The translations under genes and the position numbers were made by a program. A stretch of DNA of 64,000 bases from Roseovarius gaetbuli (GTDB lineage Bacteria > Pseudomonadota > Alphaproteobacteria > Rhodobacterales > Rhodobacteraceae): contig NZ_FWFJ01000006.1 of the NCBI RefSeq assembly GCF_900172365.1, forward strand, positions 57,776-121,775. Direction: 5' to 3'. The notes under the pieces are model-generated. The model was given only the letters and a program-made list of their open reading frames with translations, was not told where the DNA came from and did not search any database. Below are positions 1-9,841 of this stretch, piece by piece (the stretch's first letter is position 1; each line of letters opens with the position of its first letter).

Positions 1-1
1 C

Positions 2-403
2 AGCGGTGTGATCTATGTGAAATCCGGCGAGGGGCGCGATTTTCTGATCCTCGATGCGGCGATGAACGATCTTATCCGCCCGGCGATGTATGACGCGCAT
101 CACGATATCGTCCCGGTGGTCGAACCGGCACCCGGCGTCGAGCAGGTGCCTTATGACGTGGTCGGCCCGGTCTGCGAATCGGGCGATACCTTTGCCAAGG
201 GGCGGATGATGCCGCCGGTCAAAGATGGTGATCTTGTGGCGTTTCGCAGCGCCGGCGCTTACGGCGCGGTGATGTCGAGCGAGTATAATACGCGGCCTCT
301 GATCCCCGAGGTTCTGGTGAATGGGCGTGAATTTGCCGTGATCCGCGCAAGACCAACCTTTGACGAGATCATAAATCGAGATACCATTCCCGAATGGCTG
401 TGA
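2..403 (+). CDS. lysA: Diaminopimelate decarboxylase, C-terminal part (cut by window edge)
   Basis: This is the C-terminal third of a PLP-dependent diaminopimelate decarboxylase, which makes L-lysine from meso-DAP in the cytoplasm. The reading frame is open from base 2, so the start lies outside the window. The CESGD motif, whose Cys-Glu belongs to the active site at the dimer interface, is visible, followed by the FRSAGAYGAVMSSEYN block typical of the C-terminal beta-barrel of Orn/DAP/Arg decarboxylases. The next gene starts 25 bases downstream on the same strand. Confidence 0.93.
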   Translation, partial: SGVIYVKSGEGRDFLILDAAMNDLIRPAMYDAHHDIVPVVEPAPGVEQVPYDVVGPVCESGDTFAKGRMMPPVKDGDLVAFRSAGAYGAVMSSEYNTRPLIPEVLVNGREFAVIRARPTFDEIINRDTIPEWL

Positions 404-428
404 CGCGATTGGCGCGTCGGGACGAGGA

Positions 429-3044
429 ATGGTGCGGCGCATGGCAAAGACGCAAAACCCCCTGACGCCGGTTCTGGCCCGGTTGCGACGGCCCCTTAGC
501 CTGACGTGGGCGGGGCTGATCGCAGAGCGGCTCGTGCGGGCATTCTGGCCGGTCTGGAGCCTTTTGGCGGCGGGCGCGGCGATGCTTATGCTTGGCCTTC
601 AGGACATGGCGCCGGTCGAGGTGGTCTGGTCGGCTCTCATGCTGGGCGGGCTTGCGGTGCTGGCGTTTGCACTGCAGGGCGCGCGGCGGTTTCGCTTTCC
701 GCGCCGGAGCGAGGCGCTTGCGCGACTGGATGAGGCCCTGCCGGGGCGACCCTTGGCGGCACTGGCGGATGAACAGGCGATTGGCGCCACCGATCCGGGA
801 TCGCAAGCCCTGTGGCGTGCGCATCTTGCGCGGATGGCGGTGCGTGCCGCAGAGGCGAAAGCGGTCGAACCCGATCTGAAACTGTCCCGGCAAGACCCGT
901 TTGGTTTGCGTTACATCGCCCTTCTGGGGCTGGTGGTGGCGCTTTTGTTCGGCTCGGTCTGGCGCGCGGGATCGGTGGCGCAGATGGTGCCGGGCGGCGG
1001 CAATGGCGCGGCGCTTGCCAGCGGCCCCACGTGGGAGGGTTGGGTTGAGCCGCCCGCCTATACCGGCCTGCCGAGCCTTTATCTCAACGATCAGGACGAG
1101 ACCCTGCGCGCGCCGGTTGGCAGCCGCATCACGCTAAGATTTTATGGCGAGGTCGGCGCGCTGAGCCTTGCCGAAACGGTGTCACAGCGGACCGAAAATA
1201 TCGGTGCGGCAACCGATGCGGAGCACCGCTTTGAGCTGCGCCAGAGCGGCGAAATGCGGATTGATGGTCCGGGCGGTCGCGCGTGGCAGGTCGAGGCAAC
1301 GCCGGATATGGCGCCGATGGTGAGCCTGTCGCAAGAGGGCGCAAAGACCGCCTTTGACGGGCAGATGAGCCAGCCGTTTCAGGCCAGCGATGATTACGGC
1401 GTGACCGGCGGCCGCGCGGTTTTTGCGCTTGATCTGGCGCAGGTTGATCGCCGCTATGGCCTTGCCGTCGCGCCGGAACCGCGCGCGCCGATCGAGCTTG
1501 ATCTGCCGATGCCGATTGCAGGCGACCGGGCCGAGTTTGGCGAAACCCTGATCGAGAACCTGTCAGAGCATCCTTGGGCGCATTTGCCGGTGGTGCTTGA
1601 TGTGCGGGTCGAGGATGCGATTGGCCAGCAGGGCATGGCCGAACCGATGCAGATGACACTTCCGGCGCGGCGGTTTTTCAATCCGCTTGCTGCGGCGGTG
1701 ATCGAACAGCGCCGTGATCTTCTGTGGTCGCGCGAAAACGCGCCCCGCGTGGCGCAGGTGTTGCGCGCGGTATCCTACAAGCCGGGGCCAAGCCTGTTTC
1801 GCTCCGAGGCGGCCTATCTGCGGATGCGGGTGATCCTGCGGCGGCTAGAGGTGATGACGGCGAGCGATGGTCTTGACGGCGATGAGCGCGACGAGATTGC
1901 ACAGGCGCTCTGGGATCTGGGCGTGTTGCTTGAGGATGGCGATGTCGGTGACGCGCTGGAGCGGATGCGCGCGGCGCAGGAACGCCTGAGCGAGGCGATG
2001 AAGAACGACGCCAGCGAAGAGGAAATCGCCCGCCTGATGCAGGAATTGCGCGATGCCACGCAGGATTATCTTCGTCAGAAGATGCAGCAGGCACAGCGCG
2101 AAAACCCCGAACAGGGTGATCAGCAGAGCGCCGAGAACACCATGCAGATGACCCAGCAGGATCTGCAGGACATGATGGACCGCATCCAGGAATTGATGGA
2201 ACAGGGCCGCATGGCCGAGGCGCAGCAGGCGCTGGAAGAGTTCCAGCAGATGATGGAAAACATGCAGGTCACCCAGGGCCAGACTGGCCAGTCGCCGGGG
2301 CAAGAGGCGATGGAGGGGCTGGCCGATACGCTGCGCGAGCAGCAGGGCCTGTCGGATCAGGCGTTCCGCGATTTGCAGGAACAGTTCAACCCCGGTGCCC
2401 AATCGGGTCAGTCGCAGGGCAATGAGGGCCGCAATGGCGGGCAAGGCCGCGGCCAGAGCCATGACGGCCAGCAAGGCCAGGGCGGCGGCGAAGGCGGCGA
2501 ACAACCCGGCCAGCAGGGCGAAGGCCAACAGGATCAGGCCGACGAACAGGATCAGGCCGGATCGCTGGCCGAGCGGCAAGAGGCGCTGCGTCAGGAATTG
2601 GAGCGCCAGAGCCAGGGCCTGCCACAGCTTGGTGGCGAGGCCGGAGATGCCGCGCGTGAGGCGCTTGGGCGCGCCGGTCGCGCCATGGAAGGTGCCGAAG
2701 AGGCGCTGCGCAATGACGATCTTGCCGATGCCATCGACAATCAGGCCGAGGCGATGGATGCGCTGCGCGAGGGCATGCGCAACATGGACGAGGCGATGGC
2801 CGAACAGCGAAATCCTGGCGGGCAGGGCGAAGCCTTTGGCGAGGCGGGCAAGCAGCAGTCCGACCCCTTGGGGCGCAACCCCGGTCAGGGCCGTCAGGCG
2901 GGCACGCAGGATGATCTGTTGCAGGGCGAGGATGTCTATCGGCGCGCCCGCGAATTGCTTGACGAAATTCGCCGCCGCTCTGGCGAGGGCGCGCGACCCG
3001 ATGTCGAGCTAGAGTACCTCAAGCGGCTGCTGGAGCGGTTCTAG
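429..3044 (+). CDS. DUF4175 (TIGR02302-type) membrane protein
   Basis: This large inner-membrane protein belongs to a family confined mostly to Alphaproteobacteria; its function is not established. Two hydrophobic helices lie near residues 38-75 and a third near 158-178. A beta-rich periplasmic part follows, then a long coiled, Met/Gln-rich segment (about 480-620) and a Gly/Gln-rich low-complexity stretch (about 645-710). It ends in a charged helix. An ATG at 441 is an equally good start, because a GAGGA at 424-428 sits next to the first ATG. The gene follows lysA directly, as I recall for this family in Rhodobacterales. Confidence 0.85.
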   Translation: MVRRMAKTQNPLTPVLARLRRPLSLTWAGLIAERLVRAFWPVWSLLAAGAAMLMLGLQDMAPVEVVWSALMLGGLAVLAFALQGARRFRFPRRSEALARLDEALPGRPLAALADEQAIGATDPGSQALWRAHLARMAVRAAEAKAVEPDLKLSRQDPFGLRYIALLGLVVALLFGSVWRAGSVAQMVPGGGNGAALASGPTWEGWVEPPAYTGLPSLYLNDQDETLRAPVGSRITLRFYGEVGALSLAETVSQRTENIGAATDAEHRFELRQSGEMRIDGPGGRAWQVEATPDMAPMVSLSQEGAKTAFDGQMSQPFQASDDYGVTGGRAVFALDLAQVDRRYGLAVAPEPRAPIELDLPMPIAGDRAEFGETLIENLSEHPWAHLPVVLDVRVEDAIGQQGMAEPMQMTLPARRFFNPLAAAVIEQRRDLLWSRENAPRVAQVLRAVSYKPGPSLFRSEAAYLRMRVILRRLEVMTASDGLDGDERDEIAQALWDLGVLLEDGDVGDALERMRAAQERLSEAMKNDASEEEIARLMQELRDATQDYLRQKMQQAQRENPEQGDQQSAENTMQMTQQDLQDMMDRIQELMEQGRMAEAQQALEEFQQMMENMQVTQGQTGQSPGQEAMEGLADTLREQQGLSDQAFRDLQEQFNPGAQSGQSQGNEGRNGGQGRGQSHDGQQGQGGGEGGEQPGQQGEGQQDQADEQDQAGSLAERQEALRQELERQSQGLPQLGGEAGDAAREALGRAGRAMEGAEEALRNDDLADAIDNQAEAMDALREGMRNMDEAMAEQRNPGGQGEAFGEAGKQQSDPLGRNPGQGRQAGTQDDLLQGEDVYRRARELLDEIRRRSGEGARPDVELEYLKRLLERF

Positions 3045-3074
3045 CGCCGCGCGATTACCGCAAGCCGGGCGCCA

Positions 3075-3109
3075 AAACGAAAACGGCCGCGCAATGATAT
3101 GCGCGGCCG
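3075..3109 (-). terminator. Intrinsic terminator of the betaine-binding-protein gene
   Basis: A perfect 9-bp GC-rich stem (3084-3092 pairs with 3101-3109) has an 8-nt loop. On the minus strand it is followed by a TTTTCGTTTT tract. It lies 22 bases past the stop of the minus-strand gene and about 40 bases past the stop of the plus-strand DUF4175 gene, so it may stop both, though the T-run favours the minus strand. Confidence 0.85.
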
Positions 3110-3131
3110 ATGTCTTTTGCGATCTCGGGGT

Positions 3132-4073
3132 TTACTGAGTGGCGGTGTCGACGATGGAGCGCCAGCTTTCTTCGTTGGCAGCGATCCAATCGGCAGCCAC
3201 ATCGGCCACCGGGCGGCCATCACGCTCGACTTCGACCATCAGCGCCTGCTGTTGCCCGTTGGTCATCTGATAGGCTTCGAGGATCTTGTAGGCGGCCGGC
3301 CATGTCCGCTTGAAGTCCTTGACGACGGCCTTGATCACCTCGGTGCTGACGAAATCACAATCGCCAACCTCGTTCGGGTTCTCGCCCCATGCCGGGTTCT
3401 CATGGCACTCGGCCTCGCCTGCGGGCATTTCGACAAAGCGCAGGTCATAAGCGGCAACGGCCCAATGCGGGCTCCAGAATGTCGCCAGAATCGGCGTTTC
3501 GTTTTTGCTGGCGTTGACCAGAGCATCGACAAGCGCCTCTTCCGAGGCTGCAGGAGTGGCGGTAAAGGGCAAATCGAACGCCGTCATCAAATCGGCGCCG
3601 GGGCCTTCCCAATCTTCGGGGTAGTCGAGCAATTCCGCCGCGCCATTGGTGGCAAAGGCATCGGCGCAGTTGCGCAGCGCGTCCCAATTGGGCAGGCCGG
3701 GGCATTTTGCCTCCATGTGGGCGGGATAGGCCAGACCCTCTTTCGGGGCAATGCCAAGGTCGCCGATCTCGACGATATCCTTCGAGCGCACGTAATCGGT
3801 AAAGCGGATCACCGCGGTGGCGCGCCAGATTTCAAGCGCGCCGTCGACATTTTCCTTGATCATTTCGCGGAACATCGCGTCGTATTCGACCGGAACATAT
3901 TCAACTTTGTAGCCAGCGGCCTCAAGCATATCTCCTGCGATATGGGTGGTGATCTGTTGCCCGGTCCAATCGTTGATCGCCAGTTTGATCGCCGAATCGG
4001 TATCGCCCAATTCAACCGCAAAGGCGGGCAGGGCAAACCCGGTGAGGGCAATCGCGAGACAGGTGGATTTCAT
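3132..4073 (-). CDS. Glycine betaine/choline-type ABC transporter substrate-binding protein
   Basis: This is a periplasmic solute receptor of the OpuAC family, which binds quaternary amines for uptake by an ABC importer. It has a Sec signal peptide (MKSTCLAIALTGFALPAFA). It also has the family's NDWTGQQ strand and Trp/aromatic positions (WRATAV, FWSPHW) of the kind that form the aromatic cage around a trimethylammonium group. The start has an AAGGAG seven bases upstream. No permease or ATPase gene is adjacent, so the receptor is an orphan here. The exact ligand (betaine, choline, proline betaine) cannot be read from the sequence. Confidence 0.85.
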   Translation of the reverse strand: MKSTCLAIALTGFALPAFAVELGDTDSAIKLAINDWTGQQITTHIAGDMLEAAGYKVEYVPVEYDAMFREMIKENVDGALEIWRATAVIRFTDYVRSKDIVEIGDLGIAPKEGLAYPAHMEAKCPGLPNWDALRNCADAFATNGAAELLDYPEDWEGPGADLMTAFDLPFTATPAASEEALVDALVNASKNETPILATFWSPHWAVAAYDLRFVEMPAGEAECHENPAWGENPNEVGDCDFVSTEVIKAVVKDFKRTWPAAYKILEAYQMTNGQQQALMVEVERDGRPVADVAADWIAANEESWRSIVDTATQ

Positions 4074-4282
4074 TATAAACTCCTTAGTGAATATCTTCCG
4101 ACGATAATTGTCGGCGTTTTAATTGGTCTGATCGGGCAACGTTGTTCAGAGTAAACGTTTTGTGAGTAATGTGTTTGCGCAGCCCGATTCCCGCCAAAGG
4201 ATAGCACGTCCAACGGCGGGTGCATCCTTTTTAGCTGTCGATTTCAAGTCGTTGAAGGGTAATACCCTTCGCAATCCCCGGA

Positions 4283-5257
4283 TTATCCGCCGCTGGCAGG
4301 GGCGCCCATATCCGAGAGCCATCCGGTGACAGAGCCGATCAGATCATTCAGCCCAAGCCGGAGCCCATTCACCGCAGTGACAAAAGCATCGAGCGGCGCC
4401 TCGGCGGCGGGGAGCATCGCGGCGATCTGCGGGGCGAAGGCATATGCTAGAGTGCCAAGCACAAAAAGCAGCAATGAGAGCCGGAAACCGGTGCGAAACC
4501 CGCTGCGCCGCTTGGGCAGGGGGAGGCCATCCGGCATCGGGGCGGCCGTCGGTTCATCGTGATCATTGACCGAGGTAAGCGACGAATTGATTTCCTCGAT
4601 ATCGGGCAAAAGATTGCGCCGCGACGAGGGGTCAATGTCGGGGTGATCATCGGTCTCGTCCGAGGTCACGCCATCGGGGGCGGGGGCCTCGCCGCGCAAG
4701 CGTTCCATCCGGGCGCGGGCCTGTTGGCTGCGCTCGTCCGGGGCCGTGGGGGGCTCTGTCAGGCCAAGGTCGGGCTGTGTTTCAAGGCCACCCGCGCTTT
4801 CGCTGGCGCGGACCTGTTGTTCATGCGCGGCCTCTTGGCGCAGGATATCGGCGACACCGGGATCAACCGAGCGGCGGGTTGGCGGCGGCGGGGCCTCGGC
4901 GGCCTCTTCGCTCTCGGCGCTCGGCTCATCCTCGTCGGGCGCGTCTTGGTCTGGCCCGTCTTGGCCCGACTCGACTTGGCCCGACTCCTCTTGGTCTCGT
5001 TCATTGGCGGCGGTGACGGGCTCTTCGGGTGTTGGTTCTTGCTCGGCGGCGGGCTCTGAGCGCGCGGGTGCGGTCTCGGGCTTTTCCCACTCGCGCGGCG
5101 CATCCTGTTCATCATCGTCGGAGGGCGCGCCGCTCTTCAGATGGTTCTGAAACCATGTGTCACCACAATTGGAACATTGCACATCCCGTCCACCTGTCGG
5201 GATGACCTCATCGGGAACTTCGTATTGCGCCCCGCAATTCGGACAAATCAGCCGCAT
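4283..5257 (-). CDS. Zinc-ribbon (MJ0042-type) single-pass membrane protein
   Basis: The N-terminus has two CxxC knuckles (CPNCG at about residue 5 and CSNCG at about 29) of the MJ0042/zinc-ribbon fold. A long acidic Glu/Pro/Gln-rich linker (about 45-240) follows. One hydrophobic helix lies near residues 259-280, then a short C-terminal tail. The likely topology is a cytoplasmic zinc ribbon anchored in the inner membrane. The gene is divergent from ftsE, with a 160-base shared promoter region. The function is unknown; the family is common in Rhodobacteraceae beside ftsEX. Confidence 0.8.
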   Translation of the reverse strand: MRLICPNCGAQYEVPDEVIPTGGRDVQCSNCGDTWFQNHLKSGAPSDDDEQDAPREWEKPETAPARSEPAAEQEPTPEEPVTAANERDQEESGQVESGQDGPDQDAPDEDEPSAESEEAAEAPPPPTRRSVDPGVADILRQEAAHEQQVRASESAGGLETQPDLGLTEPPTAPDERSQQARARMERLRGEAPAPDGVTSDETDDHPDIDPSSRRNLLPDIEEINSSLTSVNDHDEPTAAPMPDGLPLPKRRSGFRTGFRLSLLLFVLGTLAYAFAPQIAAMLPAAEAPLDAFVTAVNGLRLGLNDLIGSVTGWLSDMGAPASGG

Positions 5258-5419
5258 TTTGCCACCTGTATCCTGCCGCCGTTAACCGGCTCCTATCATT
5301 ATCCTATACCATAGGCTGTTCTTCGCCTTGGGAAAAGAGCAAAGGAATTCACCGCAAGGATCATTGCACATATGTGACCTCTGAGGCATTTAGGGGCTGT
5401 ATGCATGAAGGGGACGGCC

Positions 5420-6097
5420 GTGATCGAGCTTGAAAACGTGGCCTATAGCTATGGCGGGGGTGAATTGCTTAGCGATCTGTCGCTAAGTCTGAGCCCCGGA
5501 TCGTTTCACTTTCTGACCGGGCCGTCGGGCGCCGGTAAAACCACGCTGTTAAAGCTGTGCTACGGCGCGCTTGTACCGACCTCTGGGCAGGTGCGGCTTT
5601 TCGGGCAGGACCGGCGCACGATGGAGCGCGACGATATCGCCATGGCGCGGCGACGGATCGGAGTGGTGCACCAGGATTGCAAGTTTCTCGATCACCTGAG
5701 CGTGTCAGACAATATCGCCCTGCCCTTGATGGTCTCGGGGCGTGATCTGTTGAACGAGGGGGCAAACCTCAAGGAACTTACCGGCTGGGTTGGCCTGCGC
5801 GAACGCGCCGGGGCCCTGCCGCCGGAATTGTCGGGCGGTGAACGCCAGCGGGCCGCTCTTGCGCGCGCGGTGATCATGTCGCCGGACGTGGTGCTGGCCG
5901 ACGAGCCAACCGGCAATGTCGATTGGGAAATGTCGCAGCGCCTGTTGCGCCTGTTGATCGAGCTGAACCACATGGGCAAGACCATCATGATCGCCACCCA
6001 TGACCTTGCGCTGATCCGGGCGGCCAAAAGCCAGGTTCAGGCGCGGGTCTTGCGGATTGCCTCGCGGCGTTTGCATTTGGCGGGGGCTGATCTGTGA
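5420..6097 (+). CDS. ftsE: Cell division ATP-binding protein FtsE
   Basis: FtsE is the ATPase of the FtsEX complex, which couples the divisome to activation of cell-wall hydrolases. The Walker A motif is GPSGAGKTT (residues 34-42), the signature is LSGGERQR, and the Walker B is VVLADEPTGNVD, a canonical FtsE tail. I chose the GTG at 5420: AAGGGGA at 5408-5414 sits five bases upstream and the protein then begins MIELENVAYSYGG, as in the family. An in-frame ATG at 5405 is possible but overlaps that ribosome-binding site. The stop overlaps the ftsX start by 4 bases. Confidence 0.95.
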   Translation: MIELENVAYSYGGGELLSDLSLSLSPGSFHFLTGPSGAGKTTLLKLCYGALVPTSGQVRLFGQDRRTMERDDIAMARRRIGVVHQDCKFLDHLSVSDNIALPLMVSGRDLLNEGANLKELTGWVGLRERAGALPPELSGGERQRAALARAVIMSPDVVLADEPTGNVDWEMSQRLLRLLIELNHMGKTIMIATHDLALIRAAKSQVQARVLRIASRRLHLAGADL

Positions 6098-6999
6098 AGA
6101 TTGAGCTGTCGCCCGTGACCGAATTCCTGCTGGCCGATGCTCAGGCTGACCGGGTGGTTCCGCCGACCGGCTTTACCGCCTGGCTGACCCTGTTCAGCGC
6201 GGCGGCAATGGGGTTTCTGGCGGTTTTCGCTCTGGCGCTGTCGCTGGCCACCGGGCGGCTTGCGGATCGGTGGGGAAATGAGCTTGCGCGCAGCTCGACC
6301 ATCCGGATTTCCGCGCCCGAGGGGCAGATGGCCGCACAGACCGAGGCCGCGCTCCGCCTGCTTGAGACCACTGCCGGCGTGGCCAGTGCGCGCGCGCTCA
6401 GTTCCGAGGAAGAGGCCGCGCTTTTGGCGCCCTGGTTCGGGCCGGACCTTCCGATTGACACGCTCCCGATCCCGCAGCTTATCGAGGTGGTCGAGGAGGG
6501 GGCCGGGTTTGACGCCGAGGGCCTGCGCCTGCGGCTTGCGGCCGAGGTGCCCGGTGCGGTTTTGGATGATCACACCCGCTGGCGGCGCCCGCTGGTGCGC
6601 GCGGCCGAACGTCTTCGCCTTCTTGGCTGGCTGTCGCTTGTGCTGATCGGTGCGGCGGTGGCGGCGATGATCACGCTTGCGGCCAATGCGGCGCTTGCGG
6701 CCAATAGTCAGTTGATCGGCGTGCTGCGCCTTGTGGGCGCGCGCGACACCTTCATTGCCCGCGCCTTTGTGCGCCGCTTTACCCTGCGCGCACTTGGTGG
6801 CGCGGCGCTTGGGGTGGTGCTTGGCTGTCTGGCGGTTCTTATCTTGCCCGGCGCCGAGGCCGAGGGCGGGTTCCTCACCGGGCTTGGGTTTCAGGGCTGG
6901 CATTGGCTCTGGCCGCTTGTGATCCCGCCACTGGCGGCGATGGTGGCGTTTTTCGCCACCCGAATGGCGGCCCATAAAACGCTAAAGGATATGCCATGA
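6094..6999 (+). CDS. ftsX: Cell division membrane protein FtsX
   Basis: This is the membrane partner of FtsE. It has an N-terminal helix (about residues 28-50), a periplasmic domain, and three C-terminal helices (about 173-200, 226-258 and 265-290), the FtsX/MacB-type permease layout. The GTG start overlaps the ftsE stop (GTGA) and its own stop overlaps the plsC start (ATGA). The three genes are therefore translationally coupled, which suits the fixed stoichiometry of the FtsEX complex. Confidence 0.93.
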   Translation: MKIELSPVTEFLLADAQADRVVPPTGFTAWLTLFSAAAMGFLAVFALALSLATGRLADRWGNELARSSTIRISAPEGQMAAQTEAALRLLETTAGVASARALSSEEEAALLAPWFGPDLPIDTLPIPQLIEVVEEGAGFDAEGLRLRLAAEVPGAVLDDHTRWRRPLVRAAERLRLLGWLSLVLIGAAVAAMITLAANAALAANSQLIGVLRLVGARDTFIARAFVRRFTLRALGGAALGVVLGCLAVLILPGAEAEGGFLTGLGFQGWHWLWPLVIPPLAAMVAFFATRMAAHKTLKDMP

Positions 7000-7736
7000 G
7001 ATATGCGGTGCAATGGCTGCGGTCGCTGGTTTTTGTCGGGCAGATGTATGTGATGCTGCCGGTGATCGGGCTTCTGTACATGCCCGGTGCCATTGTTAGC
7101 CGCAAGGGTGCGGTGCGGGGCTGTAAGGCCTATTGTCTCTGGGTGCGCTGGACCGCGCGCTGGATGATTGGCTTGCGCACCGAAGTGCGCGGCACGCCGC
7201 CCGAGGGGCAGGTTCTTATTGCCTCCAAGCATCAGTCGTTTCTCGATATCCTGCTGATCTACGCCGAGCTTCCGGCGGGGCGCTTTATCATGAAGCGCGA
7301 AATCCTCTGGACGCCGGTGGTCGGGCTTTACGGCATGCGGATCGGCTGTGTTGCGGTCAATCGCGGCAAACGTGGGGCGGCGATCAAGAAGATGGCTCAG
7401 GATGTGGCGCGCGGCGCTCAAAAGCCCGGACAGTTGATCATTTACGCCCAGGGCACCCGCGTCGCCCCCGGTGTGAAGGCGCCCTACAAGATTGGCGTCG
7501 GCGTGCTTTATGAACAGATGGGCGTCACCTGCGTGCCTGCGGCGACCAATGTCGGGGTGTTCTGGCCAAAGCGCGGGATTTACCGCAAGCCGGGCGTGGC
7601 CGTGGTCGAGTTTCTAGAGCCGATTGATGCGGGCCTTGGCAAAGAAGCCTTTATGGCGCGTCTTGAGGAGGAGGTTGAAACCGCCTCTGATGCGTTGTTG
7701 CAGGAGGCGGGATTTCCGGTTGATCGACGCACCTGA
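6996..7736 (+). CDS. plsC: 1-acyl-sn-glycerol-3-phosphate acyltransferase
   Basis: This membrane-bound enzyme acylates lysophosphatidic acid to phosphatidic acid in phospholipid synthesis. The catalytic HX4D box is HQSFLD (about residue 75). The usual FPEGTR block appears as YAQGTRVAPG, so the canonical Glu is Gln. The N-terminus has a hydrophobic anchor (about residues 8-30). It overlaps ftsX by 4 bases and is the last gene of the ftsEX-plsC operon, linking division and membrane synthesis by transcription. Confidence 0.9.
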   Translation: MRYAVQWLRSLVFVGQMYVMLPVIGLLYMPGAIVSRKGAVRGCKAYCLWVRWTARWMIGLRTEVRGTPPEGQVLIASKHQSFLDILLIYAELPAGRFIMKREILWTPVVGLYGMRIGCVAVNRGKRGAAIKKMAQDVARGAQKPGQLIIYAQGTRVAPGVKAPYKIGVGVLYEQMGVTCVPAATNVGVFWPKRGIYRKPGVAVVEFLEPIDAGLGKEAFMARLEEEVETASDALLQEAGFPVDRRT

Positions 7737-7887
7737 GACCGGGGGCGGCATCCGGCGATTCCACTACGCCGTTTTCTCTATCATTTGAGCGACCTGCCGC
7801 GCAGGTGAAAGGCGGCAGACCCGAGGTCAGCCACCCTTTTTTGTGGCGAGATTACTGCCTGCGGCAAGGGCGCGTTGCCCGCCGCCG

Positions 7888-9276
<1,389 letters not shown>

Positions 9277-9305
9277 TGGGTATCCTTTTCGTTGCAGGAG
9301 TCGTT

Positions 9306-9369
9306 GGGGGCGCTGCCCCTCTGGCCCGTTCCGGGCCATTCACCCCGGAGTATTTTGGCCAAGAAGAAG
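9306..9369. repeat. Roseobacter-type intergenic element, copy 1
   Basis: A GGGGC-GCT-GCCCC hairpin (9307-9319) and a second GGCCCG-TTC-CGGGCC hairpin (9323-9337) are followed by GAGTATTTTGGCCAAGAAG (9348-9366, ending AAG at 9369). The same terminal motif recurs at 47402-47422 and, inverted, at 50001-50022. This copy abuts the stop codon of the MAPEG gene and lies upstream of lpdA. It reads as a mobile or repeated intergenic unit rather than a gene. Confidence 0.65.
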
Positions 9370-9370
9370 A

Positions 9371-9766
9371 TCATAAGAGCGCGGCCAGAAGCATCAGTGT
9401 GGTCGCGAAGAACCCCACGGCCCAGATCAGCGAGCGCCAGGGGTGCAGGCCAAGGTAATAGGCCGGGATATAGAGGATGCGGGCGCCGAGATAGGTGAAG
9501 GCACAGGCGGCAGTGAAGGGGCTGGAGCCGTTCGAGAGGGTGATCACCCCGCAGGCGATGGTGAAGAGGGTCAGCCCTTCGAAGTGGTTGTTGAGCGCGC
9601 GTTGCAGGCGCGCGGTCTTGACCGAGAGCTCCCGCGAGGGCGCGCGGTCGCGCGCGGAGCTGGTATAGCCGGGGCCAAGTTCAAGGTTCGCGGGAATCGC
9701 GAAGAGGATGAACTGGACCACTTGCAGCAGCGCGGCGAGAGTGAGGGCGGTGAGTTCGGGTGTCAT
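9371..9766 (-). CDS. MAPEG family membrane protein
   Basis: This is a 131-aa integral membrane protein with about four hydrophobic segments and the MAPEG signature region (RLQRALNNHFEGL around residue 52, then AYLGLHPWRS-like spacing near the end). MAPEG proteins include glutathione S-transferases and eicosanoid enzymes; bacterial members are mostly uncharacterised. I placed the start at MTPELTAL (9766); the 21 upstream residues in frame are Cys/Trp-rich and come from the preceding hairpin repeat. It lies between sucB and lpdA on the same strand, so it is probably co-transcribed. Confidence 0.8.
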   Translation of the reverse strand: MTPELTALTLAALLQVVQFILFAIPANLELGPGYTSSARDRAPSRELSVKTARLQRALNNHFEGLTLFTIACGVITLSNGSSPFTAACAFTYLGARILYIPAYYLGLHPWRSLIWAVGFFATTLMLLAALL

Positions 9767-9788
9767 GTGCGGATATGCGGTCGGTCGC

Positions 9789-9835
9789 CACCCACCCTGC
9801 GCGCAAAGCTGCACGCAGGGTGGGTGCAACCCACC
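9789..9835. repeat. Three-armed inverted repeat between sucB and the MAPEG gene
   Basis: Arm A (9789-9801) pairs perfectly over 13 bp with arm B (9814-9826). Arm B's flank (GGTGGGT, 9819-9825) can alternatively pair with ACCCACC (9829-9835). The core GGTGGGTGCAACCCACC resembles GTGGGTTGCACCCAC-type repeats scattered through Rhodobacteraceae intergenic DNA. It may act as an RNA-processing or attenuation hairpin in the suc operon. Confidence 0.55.
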
Positions 9836-9841
9836 ATTCCC

